Shown here: positions 52,494 to 59,973 of the stretch, one piece after another
Position numbering within the stretch: position 1 is the first letter of the stretch
Layout of the letters: each line of letters opens with the position of its first letter
Origin: Ruegeria sp. R13_0
GTDB lineage: Bacteria > Pseudomonadota > Alphaproteobacteria > Rhodobacterales > Rhodobacteraceae
Direction of reading: 5' to 3'
DNA length: 64,000 nt
Assembly: GCF_017743995.1 (NCBI RefSeq)
Contig: NZ_JAGHRB010000007.1
Span: 1-64,000 of the forward strand
Made by a program: the position numbers and the translations under genes
Notes under the pieces: generated by a model
Databases searched by the model: none
What the model was told of the DNA's origin: nothing
The model's input: only the letters and a program-made list of their open reading frames with translations

Positions 52494-52540
52494 TTGGGCC
52501 CGGCAGCGCTCGGGCTTTGCCCGAGCGCTGCCGGGCCCAA
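52494..52540. repeat. 22-bp perfect hairpin between dnaX and ybaB
   Basis: Perfect arms of 22 bp (52494-52515 and 52519-52540), beginning ttgggcccggcagcg, are separated only by TTT. The stem is extremely stable, GC-rich and lacks a downstream T-run. It occupies the middle of the 232-bp gap. It may act in termination, mRNA stability or as a repeat family member. Confidence 0.75.
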
Positions 52541-52654
52541 CGGGAGGAAAGGTTTTGCCAAAGACCTTGACGACAGGCGGGAGCGCGCTCTGCTCTTGTG
52601 TCACCACGGTGACCCCCGTATCTAGGCACAAACCGGACTTACAGGAGAAGCAAC

Positions 52655-52999
52655 ATGCTAAAAGGACTAGGCGGCCTGGGCGATATGGCCAAGATGATGA
52701 AATCCGCGCAGGATCTTCAGACCAAGATGACCGAGATGCAGGAAGAGCTGAACAACCTGATGGTTGTAGGCGAGTCCGGCGCGGGGCTAGTCAAGGCGAC
52801 GGCAACCGCCAAGGGAGAGCTGAAGGGTCTGGATATCGACCCGTCGATCTTCAATGGCGACGACAAGGAAGTGGTCGAGGACCTGATCCTGGCCGCCATC
52901 AAGGACGCTCAGACCAAAGCCGCCGAGCGCTCGCAGGCTGAAATGGCCAAGCTGACCGAAAGCATGGGCTTGCCCGCAGACATCAAACTGCCGTTCTGA
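52655..52999 (+). CDS. YbaB/EbfC-family nucleoid-associated protein
   Basis: A small DNA-binding protein, 114 residues, that forms dimers with two tweezer-like helices. The start [20 protein letters not shown] is typical. The central strands contain [21 protein letters not shown]. It follows dnaX and precedes recR, the common arrangement. The ribosome binding site is AGGAGAAG. Confidence 0.93.
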   Translation: MLKGLGGLGDMAKMMKSAQDLQTKMTEMQEELNNLMVVGESGAGLVKATATAKGELKGLDIDPSIFNGDDKEVVEDLILAAIKDAQTKAAERSQAEMAKLTESMGLPADIKLPF

Positions 53000-53060
53000 T
53001 CTTCATCTTTTCCCAAATACTCCCGCCGGAGACCCCCTCCGGCGTCAGACAGGACAGGCC

Positions 53061-53654
53061 GTGAGTTCCAACAGCGACATCGACAATCTGATCGACCTGA
53101 TGGCCAAGCTCCCCGGCCTAGGTCCCCGCTCGGCCCGCCGCGCGGTGCTGCACCTGATCCGCAAACGCGCCCTGCTGCTGACGCCCCTGTCGGACGCCAT
53201 GCAGCAGGTCGCCATCACTGCCCGCGAGTGCCTGAATTGCGGCAATGTAGGCACCACCGACATTTGCGACATCTGCAACGATGAGGCCCGTGCGACCGGA
53301 GAGCTTTGCGTCGTCGAAGACGTCGCCGACCTCTGGGCGATGGAGCGTTCAGGCGTGTTCAAAGGCCGCTATCACGTGTTGGGCGGCACGCTGTCGGCGC
53401 TGGATGGCGTCGGCCCGGATGAGTTGCGCATTCCCCGCCTCAAGGACCGGGTTGTTGCCGAAGGCGTCTCCGAGATCATTCTGGCCCTGAACGCCACCGT
53501 CGACGGCCAGACCACAGCGCATTACATCGCCGATCAGTTGGAGGGGCAGGTCCGCTTGACCTCACTAGCGCAGGGCGTGCCGATTGGGGGAGAGCTAGAC
53601 TATCTGGATGACGGAACGATTACGGCGGCGTTGAGGGCACGAAAGGAGCTTTAA
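53061..53654 (+). CDS. recR: Recombination mediator protein RecR
   Basis: RecR acts with RecO and RecF to load RecA at single-stranded gaps. A GTG at 53061 begins the 197-residue product ([20 protein letters not shown]). The helix-hairpin-helix [11 protein letters not shown] is at about residues 16-27. The zinc finger [16 protein letters not shown] follows, then the Toprim domain with [15 protein letters not shown]. Located 61 bp after ybaB. Confidence 0.95.
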   Translation: MSSNSDIDNLIDLMAKLPGLGPRSARRAVLHLIRKRALLLTPLSDAMQQVAITARECLNCGNVGTTDICDICNDEARATGELCVVEDVADLWAMERSGVFKGRYHVLGGTLSALDGVGPDELRIPRLKDRVVAEGVSEIILALNATVDGQTTAHYIADQLEGQVRLTSLAQGVPIGGELDYLDDGTITAALRARKEL

Positions 53655-53717
53655 GCCCTCCGACGATGCCTTTAGCGGCTTTGAAAGAGTTTACATCGAA
53701 CGCATTCATCAATTAGC

Positions 53718-54374
53718 ATGCATCGAAGTGCCATTCTATTTTCAGAAACCACACAGATGCTACGATTTTTGTTCAGAGCCCTGATGGGTTCTTTCAGCAA
53801 GCCAAAAGCAACGCAACAGCGTTCTTCGGACCTACCGCGGCTCGAAGTAAAGCGGACGCCGGATTCCCTAAAACCATCAAGTCAGCCGACGGTCAGGTCA
53901 CTTCGGGGAAAATGTCACGTCATAGACGGTGACACGATCATCATAAGTGGTTCGAAAATCAGAATTGCGGGAATCGACGCGCCTGAACTCGAACACCCTT
54001 GGGGCAAGAAGTCGAAATATGCGCTTATCCAGCTTTGTAAGGGCCAAGTTGTCACTGCGACGATCCAAGAGGACCTTTCATACGACAGGTTGGTCGCCAA
54101 GTGCCACCTTCCTGACGGAACAGATCTTGCCGCAGAGCTTGTGAAACTGGGCCTTGCACTGGATTGGCCCAAATACTCCGGAGGTGAATATGCCGATTTC
54201 GAACCTGCAGATATTCGGAAAAAGCTATGGCGCGCGGCCGCGCGTCAAAAGGGTCACATGAAAGCGTTTAACTCCGAAGTCAAACTCAGAAAAAAAAACC
54301 TGATTAACCTGTCCGAAGTGTGCCTACACGTTCAATGGTATTGTCCGGAGCGTTGCGGCCCTCGTATCAGTTAA
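53718..54374 (+). CDS. Staphylococcal nuclease-like (SNase/thermonuclease) protein
   Basis: A 218-residue protein containing an OB-fold SNase domain in its middle: VIDGDTIIISGSKIRIAGID near residues 68-87, DAPEL following, and YDRLVAKCHLPDG with the catalytic arginine near residue 123. A hydrophobic segment MLRFLFRALMGSF at residues 14-26 could be a signal or anchor; the ATG there (53757) is an alternative start. The DNA is visibly less G+C-rich than the flanking recR and secreted-protein genes, suggesting recent acquisition. It has no clear ribosome binding site. Substrate and function are unproven. Confidence 0.72.
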   Translation: MHRSAILFSETTQMLRFLFRALMGSFSKPKATQQRSSDLPRLEVKRTPDSLKPSSQPTVRSLRGKCHVIDGDTIIISGSKIRIAGIDAPELEHPWGKKSKYALIQLCKGQVVTATIQEDLSYDRLVAKCHLPDGTDLAAELVKLGLALDWPKYSGGEYADFEPADIRKKLWRAAARQKGHMKAFNSEVKLRKKNLINLSEVCLHVQWYCPERCGPRIS

Positions 54375-54406
54375 GTGGAATAAACACACTAAACCCGGAG
54401 CATCAC

Positions 54407-54895
54407 ATGACCCGCCTCCTCGCCCTAACCCTCGCCACCTTCACCGCAATCTCCGCCCTCGCTCAAGATCTCGTCGACAAGGGCTTTGTCGATGGCTGGA
54501 ACATCATGATGGACCCCGCTCTGGGCAATGGGTGCCTGATTCAGACAGTGTATCAGGACCTCTCGGTCGTGAGGATCGGTTATGACGCGCTGGACAATCG
54601 CGGGTATTTCGCCGTCTACAACAAGGCCTGGGGCGAAATCGAACAGGGCAAAACCTATCCGATCCGCTTTGATCTGGACGGCAAAAGCTATGACGCCACC
54701 GCCATTGGCTTTAACGAGCGTGACGTCCCCGGCGCGACCGTCTTTTTCACTGACCGGAATTTCGTCACCGCGATTGCTCAGAACAAGACGATGACCGTTT
54801 ACAACCCGGCTGGCGACGTGGTGATGGCCATCGACCTCAAAGGCACCGCCAAGGCGCTGGAATACGCGCGGGACTGTCAGAACAAAAAGCTCTAA
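54407..54895 (+). CDS. Putative periplasmic protein, unknown function
   Basis: The ATG at 54407 (with CCCGGAG upstream) gives 162 residues beginning with a signal peptide MTRLLALTLATFTAISALAQ, probably cleaved after ALA. The mature part has no motif I recognise; it is a beta-rich, roughly 140-residue domain with two cysteines (GNGCLIQ and ARDCQ) that could form a disulfide. It overlaps the T2 ribonuclease gene by 4 bp tail to tail. Confidence 0.75.
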   Translation: MTRLLALTLATFTAISALAQDLVDKGFVDGWNIMMDPALGNGCLIQTVYQDLSVVRIGYDALDNRGYFAVYNKAWGEIEQGKTYPIRFDLDGKSYDATAIGFNERDVPGATVFFTDRNFVTAIAQNKTMTVYNPAGDVVMAIDLKGTAKALEYARDCQNKKL

Positions 54896-55533
54896 CGAAT
54901 CGGGTCGAACAGGGCGTCCTTGGCCGTGCAGTCCCGGATGACATCGCGGCCGCAGGGCACGGGATCAAGGTCGCGAGACAGGCACAGGCGAACCTCTTCG
55001 ATATAGCCCTGTTTGCAGGTGATCGTGATCATGTCGCGCTCGAGCTTGGGATTGGCCTTTAGAAAGGCCTCTTCGACGATCGACGCGGGCAGTTTGACCG
55101 AGGTATCAAGTTGGCGGAACACCTCGGGCCGGGTCACGCGGCCATAGGCTTCGCGCGACAGATCCATATAGCCCCGCGCTGACAGGCCCGAACAGGTGCC
55201 GTGTTTCTTCCACTGATGCCATGCAAGGCCGGCACTGCCCTGAATATCTTCCATCGCGCGGGTCATTGCGCGCGACGGCGGGGCCTCGGGTGTGCGGCAA
55301 TAGGAGGGCCAGCCCTGATGGAACTGCGGCCACAGCCCGTGCAAAATCCAGCCATGGTCATGCCGGGCGTCGCATTGGTCCGATCCACGTGCATCCCCTT
55401 CGCGCGCGCACCAGTTCGGAGACCAGCTCAGCGCCAGAACGTAGTAGTCGAACTCACCGGCCTTTTCGCCCTCGGCCAGCGCGGCAACGGCGCTTGTGAC
55501 CCACAAAACCAGCGCTAAAAACCCTTGGCGCAT
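54892..55533 (-). CDS. Ribonuclease T2 family protein
   Basis: A secreted endoribonuclease. The ATG at 55533 gives 213 residues, with a signal peptide MRQGFLALVLWVTSAVAALA. The family motifs are intact: LSWSPNWC (35-42), catalytic WILHGLWPQ with His65, and the second site WHQWKKHGTC with His106 and His111. Several cysteines likely form disulfides in the periplasm. It probably scavenges RNA. It is divergent from trcR and overlaps the preceding gene by 4 bp. Confidence 0.92.
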   Translation of the reverse strand: MRQGFLALVLWVTSAVAALAEGEKAGEFDYYVLALSWSPNWCAREGDARGSDQCDARHDHGWILHGLWPQFHQGWPSYCRTPEAPPSRAMTRAMEDIQGSAGLAWHQWKKHGTCSGLSARGYMDLSREAYGRVTRPEVFRQLDTSVKLPASIVEEAFLKANPKLERDMITITCKQGYIEEVRLCLSRDLDPVPCGRDVIRDCTAKDALFDPIR

Positions 55534-55663
55534 TCGCCTCTTCCCTTCTTGCGTCGCGGCGACTATATACACCCCAAGTTCCCCGACAACGGAAACCTGC
55601 CCCAAAACCCCGGGGCCGCCGAATTCCGGCGACGGGACAGATGTATGTATAGGAGACGGGCTG

Positions 55664-56428
55664 ATGGCAAAACCGCTTATGGCCAAGGCAACAGCCGTAT
55701 GGCTGGTGGACAACACCACGATCAGCTTCAAGCAGATCGCGGATTTCGTAGGAATGCACGAGCTTGAGGTGCAGGGCATTGCCGATGGCGATGTGGCCGC
55801 TGGCGTCAAAGGGTTCGACCCGCTTGCAAACAACCAGCTGACGCAGGAAGAGATCGATGCAGCGCAGAACAACCCGCTGCACAAGCTGAAGCTCAAGTTC
55901 AACCCGTCGGCAACGGGCGAGGAAAAGCGCCGTGGCCCGCGCTATACCCCACTGTCCAAGCGTCAGGACCGTCCGAACTCTATCCTGTGGCTGGTCAAGT
56001 TCCACCCCGAGCTCAGCGATGGTCAGATCGCCAAGCTGGTGGGCACCACCAAGCCCACCATCCAGTCGATCCGCGAGCGCACGCACTGGAACATCGCCAA
56101 CATGCAGCCCATCGACCCGGTTGCCTTGGGCCTGTGCAAACAGTCCGAACTGGACGCCGTGGTGCAAAAAGCCGCTGCGAAGAAAGCCGCCGAAGGCGGT
56201 GTGATGAGCGATGACGAGCGCCGCAAGCTGGTCTCGACCGAGCAGTCGCTGGAGATGGACGCAGCGCCGAAGATCCCGACCGCGATTGAGGGTCTGGAAA
56301 CCTTCTCGCTGTCGGATGAGCCGGAAGCCGAAAAGGAAGACAGCGATCCGATCGTGGACGCCGACAGCTTCTTCAACCTGCCCAAAGGTGGCGGGGACGA
56401 CGAAGAAGAAGACGATCTGCGCCCCTGA
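55664..56428 (+). CDS. trcR: Cell cycle transcriptional regulator TrcR (DUF1013)
   Basis: A 254-residue alphaproteobacterial regulator. The ATG at 55664 is preceded by AGGAG. The protein opens MAKPLMAKATAVWLVDNTTI with a helix-turn-helix-like segment (ISFKQIADFVGMHELEVQGI) and has a second one (LSDGQIAKLVGTTKPTIQSI near residue 119). The tail is highly acidic (GGGDDEEEDD). DUF1013 proteins are conserved in alphaproteobacteria. The regulated genes are not visible here. Confidence 0.9.
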   Translation: MAKPLMAKATAVWLVDNTTISFKQIADFVGMHELEVQGIADGDVAAGVKGFDPLANNQLTQEEIDAAQNNPLHKLKLKFNPSATGEEKRRGPRYTPLSKRQDRPNSILWLVKFHPELSDGQIAKLVGTTKPTIQSIRERTHWNIANMQPIDPVALGLCKQSELDAVVQKAAAKKAAEGGVMSDDERRKLVSTEQSLEMDAAPKIPTAIEGLETFSLSDEPEAEKEDSDPIVDADSFFNLPKGGGDDEEEDDLRP

Positions 56429-56480
56429 TTTCTGACCCGCCCCGGTCTAAACTGGCTGGGGCGTTTTCTCGGGACCTCTC

Positions 56481-56870
56481 ATGCTGAGCATTCTATCTGC
56501 CATCTTTGGCCCACACCGCGCCGTTACGATCTATGCCTTCCTAAAGACCTGGGGCTTGGGTTTGGCCGCTGCTGTGGTCATGGCGGTCATCGTCGGTGGC
56601 CTGTTCCTGCTGGGGGATGACGGCGAGCATGAGCATCATTCCTTCATGACCGTCCCGGTTTTGTCGGCCACAGCGATCAACGGCGATCTCAAGAACGGGG
56701 TCATCGCTTCGGTCCGTCTGCCGGATGGGACGGCCACGTCGATCACCTCGACCAAAGCGCCGGTTTCCCAATCGGTGGGCACCAGCGCCTGCGTGGAAAA
56801 ACGCGTCTACGTGGAAAGCGGTGAGGCAAGATACCGGTTCAAACTGCCTCGGTTCTGCGAGGCTGGTTAA
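56481..56870 (+). CDS. Single-pass membrane protein of unknown function
   Basis: A 129-residue product with a membrane helix (about residues 25-45: LGLAAAVVMAVIVGGLFLLG), followed by a short acidic/His stretch GDDGEHEHHSF and a beta-rich domain. The C-terminal KRVYVESGEARYRFKLPRFC may lie outside the membrane. I do not recognise the family. It lies 52 bp after trcR and may be co-transcribed; a terminator follows. Confidence 0.7.
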   Translation: MLSILSAIFGPHRAVTIYAFLKTWGLGLAAAVVMAVIVGGLFLLGDDGEHEHHSFMTVPVLSATAINGDLKNGVIASVRLPDGTATSITSTKAPVSQSVGTSACVEKRVYVESGEARYRFKLPRFCEAG

Positions 56871-56888
56871 AACCTAACGAACCAGAGG

Positions 56889-56925
56889 AAAACGCCCGGG
56901 CACTGCGCCGGGCGTTTTCTTTTTC
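56889..56925 (+). terminator. Intrinsic terminator
   Basis: An 11-bp stem (aaaacgcccgg / ccgggcgtttt, 8-nt loop) is followed by CTTTTTC, 18 bp after the membrane protein stop codon. It overlaps the last bases of the convergent arsP gene and may serve both directions. Confidence 0.85.
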
Positions 56926-57955
56926 AGAGCATCTGGAACAGAATCCCAGCGACAATCGCGCCCCCGACCCCGAGGGTCAGATAGGTGGCGAAGACGCGCG
57001 GTTTCACCAGTGACCAAACCGCAGCCATGGCCGGGATTGAGCTGACCGCCCCTGCCACCATGAAGGACATGGCCGCCCCCGCCGTCATGCCTTGCTCCAT
57101 CAGCCCCGCCAAAAGCGGTGGCGCGACGTAGGAGTTCAGATAGGCGGGCATTCCGACCAGCGCGGCAACGACGATGGGCAGCACGCCTTCTCCGCCGACG
57201 ACGCGCGCGATCAGATCTGCAGGCACATAGCTGACCAGAAGCGCTTCAAGCACATAGGCCAGAGCAAGCCATTTCAGCAGGAAAATACCGTTATGCACGA
57301 ACTCAGAGCGGAAACGCTGACGGCGTTCGGGTTCCTGCCAGAACGTCCAGACGGGTTTGTCATCCAGCTTGGGGCCGCAACCACAGCATCCGGCGGGTTT
57401 GTATTCGCGCAGGGGTTGAACGAAGGCTCCGTTGCGCATCAGAAGACGCACGGCAAACCCGCCGAACAGACCCAAGGCAACCGCTGCAACGGCCTTGCCG
57501 ATTGCAAAGGGCCACCCCAATGCGCCTGCGGTGATTAGCAGTGTCGGCGGGTCGATCAGAGGCGAACTGAGCCAGAAGGCCATCACCGCAGACAGCGGCG
57601 CGCCCAGTGCCAGAAGCCCGGCGATGAACGGGATCACCTCACAGGAACAAAACGGCGCAAGCCCTCCGAATAGGGCGGCCAGAAAGATCATCCGGGTTTC
57701 TCGCCCCTCAAAGGCACGGGCCACCATGACTTCGGTCCCGGTGGCCTTGAGATAGGACAGCAGAAGGACAGCGAACAGGATATACTGGCCTGTATGCGCC
57801 AGCGCCTTGGCGGCAAAGGCTACGACCTCAGCCCAGTTGCCCGGATCGAAAACTGCGACCAACGCCAGTATCACGACGATCAAGGCCCAAGGCGTTTTGA
57901 TCACATCCAGCGCGAGTTTGGCCGAGGCTTTCGGGTTTTGTGATAGTTCAGCCAT
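56924..57955 (-). CDS. arsP: ArsP-type permease
   Basis: A 343-residue inner-membrane permease of the ArsP_1 family (formerly DUF318), with about eight helices in two halves. The conserved motif LAPFCSCEVIPFIAGL is near residue 75, its cysteines lying in the membrane. The cytoplasmic loop contains a Cys-rich GCCGCGP near residue 185. ArsP members export organoarsenicals or other thiophilic compounds. The ATG at 57955 overlaps arsR by 8 bp, so the pair is translationally coupled. Confidence 0.85.
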   Translation of the reverse strand: MAELSQNPKASAKLALDVIKTPWALIVVILALVAVFDPGNWAEVVAFAAKALAHTGQYILFAVLLLSYLKATGTEVMVARAFEGRETRMIFLAALFGGLAPFCSCEVIPFIAGLLALGAPLSAVMAFWLSSPLIDPPTLLITAGALGWPFAIGKAVAAVALGLFGGFAVRLLMRNGAFVQPLREYKPAGCCGCGPKLDDKPVWTFWQEPERRQRFRSEFVHNGIFLLKWLALAYVLEALLVSYVPADLIARVVGGEGVLPIVVAALVGMPAYLNSYVAPPLLAGLMEQGMTAGAAMSFMVAGAVSSIPAMAAVWSLVKPRVFATYLTLGVGGAIVAGILFQML

Positions 57956-58256
57956 CGTTTGCGGCCTTTCCGACTTCGTCTGCGCAGCATTCACTGAGAA
58001 TAAACTGCGCCAGGTTTCGCAACTCGTTGAAACAGGCGCGATTGATCGTCGTGCGCCCGATCTTTTCCTGTTCAACCACACCACCTGCAGCCAGAAACCG
58101 AAGGTGATGCGCAAGCGTGGAGGGAGCGATGCCGGTACGTGTCTGGATCTCACCCACGGTCAGACCGGCCTGCCCGGCCCTCACAAGTGTTTTCAGAACC
58201 TTCAACCGGGCCTCGGACCCCATGGCCGAAAATCCTGCTGCAGCGGTTTCCCACAT
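57948..58256 (-). CDS. arsR: ArsR-family metalloregulator
   Basis: A 102-residue winged helix repressor: helix-turn-helix LTVGEIQTRTGIAPSTLAHH at residues 32-51, and likely metal/metalloid thiols C75, C90 and C91 (SECCADE) in the C-terminal helix. The pair at the C terminus is not the classic ELCVCDL motif, so the ligand may differ. It starts 15 bp downstream of a perfect operator-like dyad at 58272-58287 and overlaps arsP by 8 bp. Confidence 0.88.
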   Translation of the reverse strand: MWETAAAGFSAMGSEARLKVLKTLVRAGQAGLTVGEIQTRTGIAPSTLAHHLRFLAAGGVVEQEKIGRTTINRACFNELRNLAQFILSECCADEVGKAANDG

Positions 58257-58271
58257 CCGAACTCTCCATTA

Positions 58272-58287
58272 AACTAGATTTCTAGTT
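58272..58287. promoter_or_regulatory. Candidate ArsR operator
   Basis: AACTAGATTTCTAGTT is a perfect 7-bp inverted repeat (aactaga / tctagtt) with a 2-nt centre, 15 bp upstream of the arsR start codon. This location and symmetry fit an ArsR-family operator controlling arsR-arsP. Confidence 0.65.
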
Positions 58288-58339
58288 ATTTAGGTGATTC
58301 GAGTTTTGTCGTCAAGTTGCGGAAAATTTCATGCAGCGC

Positions 58340-58371
58340 GTAAGTCCAGATTGCCACTGCCTTAAGTCCAA
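58340..58371 (-). promoter_or_regulatory. Direct repeats resembling TauR sites upstream of tauR
   Basis: On the minus strand TTGGACTTAA (58362-58371) and CTGGACTTAC (58340-58349) form direct repeats with a 22-bp period. They match the CTGGACYTAA repeat described for TauR in Rhodobacter capsulatus. The proximal repeat ends 13 bp before the tauR start codon. Confidence 0.65.
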
Positions 58372-58384
58372 TCTATAAGCGCTC

Positions 58385-59845
58385 ATGGCTATCTCTGTTG
58401 ACACTTTCTTTCTTGAGCTGAACGGACAGGGGACTCTGCAGGCGCAAATCCAGCAGATGATCGCCGAAGGCATCCTGTCGGGTCGGTTCCACATCGGGGA
58501 AAAGCTGCCCTCGTCCCGCAAGCTGGCAACCCATCTGGGCGTCAGTCGGATTACCGTGACGCTGGCCTATACCGAGCTTCTGGCCAATGACTACCTGACC
58601 GCCAAAGGGCGATCCGGCTACTATGTGTCAGAAAATGCGCCGGTCCCTCCGAAATACACACCCGTCCCGCGCAGCGAAGAGACGGTCGACTGGGACAACG
58701 CGCTGGCCCGGCGGTTCTCGGGCGGCAATGTGCTGACCAAACCTCAGGACTGGCGCAACTACAAATACCCGTTCATCTACGGGCAGGCTGATCGGACTCT
58801 GTTTGACCATGCGAATTGGCGGCTTTGCGCGGTTCGGGCACTGGGACACAAGGATTTCGAGTCCCTGACGACTGACTACGCTGATCAGGACGATCCGCTG
58901 CTGGTCGAGTTCATTGCCCGCCACACCCTGCCCCGCCGAGGCATCACCGCCCGCCCCGAAGAGATCCTGATCACGCTGGGTGCGCAGAACGCGTTGTGGC
59001 TGGCCTCGCGCATTCTTCTGAAAAAGGGGCGTACAGCTGCAATTGAAGACCCCTGCTACTACGCTTTGCGTGAGCTGCTGAGCCATTCGGATTGCACCAT
59101 GGCCCCGATCCGTGTGGATGGTGACGGGCTGCCGCCCGAGGCCCTGCCAGACGACACAGATGTGATCTTTACCACCCCCAGCCACCAAAGCCCGACAACG
59201 GCCACCATGCCCGTCAGCCGCAGGACCGCCTTGCTGGAACGCGCGAGCGAGTTGAACGCAATGATCGTTGAGGACGACTACGAATTCGAGATGGCTTATC
59301 TGGGCGCGCCCTCACCCGCGCTCAAATCCATGGATCGCGACGGGCGGGTGGTCTATGTGGGCAGCTTCTCGAAATCGCTGTTTCCGGGGTTGCGTCTAGG
59401 CTACATGGTCGGATCCGAGACCTTCATCCGCGAGGCACGCGCGCTTCGCTCGCTCGTGTTGCGGCATCCTCCGGGGCATGTTCAGCGCACGGCAGCCTAT
59501 TTCCTGTCGCTCGGGCACTACGACGCTCAGATTCGGCGCATGTCGAACGCCCTAGCCCAACGGCGCGAGGCGTTGGACAAAGCCGTTCAGACCCATGCGC
59601 TGCAGGTTGCGGGGCGCGGCGTGCTCGGCGGGTCCTCCATATGGATGCAGGCCCCCGCGCATGTAGACACCGCGCAGCTAGCGGTCACATTGCAGGCGCA
59701 AGGGGTGCATATCGAACCCGGCGCGCCGTTCTTTTCGGGGCCGAAGCCACCTCGGAATTTCTACCGTCTGGGATATTCCTCGATTACGCCCGACCGCATC
59801 GAGGCCGGGGTGAAACTGATCGCGGATGCGATCCGGGCCAGTTGA
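58385..59845 (+). CDS. tauR: MocR-type taurine/sulfonate regulator TauR
   Basis: A 486-residue GntR/MocR regulator: an N-terminal winged helix-turn-helix (residues 15-75, with KLPSSRKLATHLGVSRITVT) joined to an aminotransferase-like domain. The PLP-binding lysine lies in VGSFSKSLFPGLRLGY near residue 325. Such proteins bind PLP adducts as signals; TauR activates taurine catabolism genes. It is followed, on the same strand, by xsc-pta after a 128-bp gap. No tauABC or taurine aminotransferase gene is in this window. Confidence 0.92.
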   Translation: MAISVDTFFLELNGQGTLQAQIQQMIAEGILSGRFHIGEKLPSSRKLATHLGVSRITVTLAYTELLANDYLTAKGRSGYYVSENAPVPPKYTPVPRSEETVDWDNALARRFSGGNVLTKPQDWRNYKYPFIYGQADRTLFDHANWRLCAVRALGHKDFESLTTDYADQDDPLLVEFIARHTLPRRGITARPEEILITLGAQNALWLASRILLKKGRTAAIEDPCYYALRELLSHSDCTMAPIRVDGDGLPPEALPDDTDVIFTTPSHQSPTTATMPVSRRTALLERASELNAMIVEDDYEFEMAYLGAPSPALKSMDRDGRVVYVGSFSKSLFPGLRLGYMVGSETFIREARALRSLVLRHPPGHVQRTAAYFLSLGHYDAQIRRMSNALAQRREALDKAVQTHALQVAGRGVLGGSSIWMQAPAHVDTAQLAVTLQAQGVHIEPGAPFFSGPKPPRNFYRLGYSSITPDRIEAGVKLIADAIRAS

Positions 59846-59852
59846 CCCTCGG

Positions 59853-59885
59853 CTGGACGTATTCCGCTGCCGCATCTGGCCCTAA
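59853..59885 (+). promoter_or_regulatory. Degenerate TauR-like repeats upstream of xsc
   Basis: CTGGACGTAT (59853-59862) and CTGGCCCTAA (59876-59885) have a 23-bp period on the coding strand of xsc. Each differs from CTGGACYTAA at two positions. A ggccggg/cccggcc stem follows at 59921-59942 in the presumed leader of xsc. Confidence 0.4.
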
Positions 59886-59973
59886 CGCCATGCGCAGCCT
59901 TGCGCCAAAACCCTATCAAAGGCCGGGCTGAAAACCCCGGCCAATTCACGTATTCAGTCTTGGAGAGCCACCG

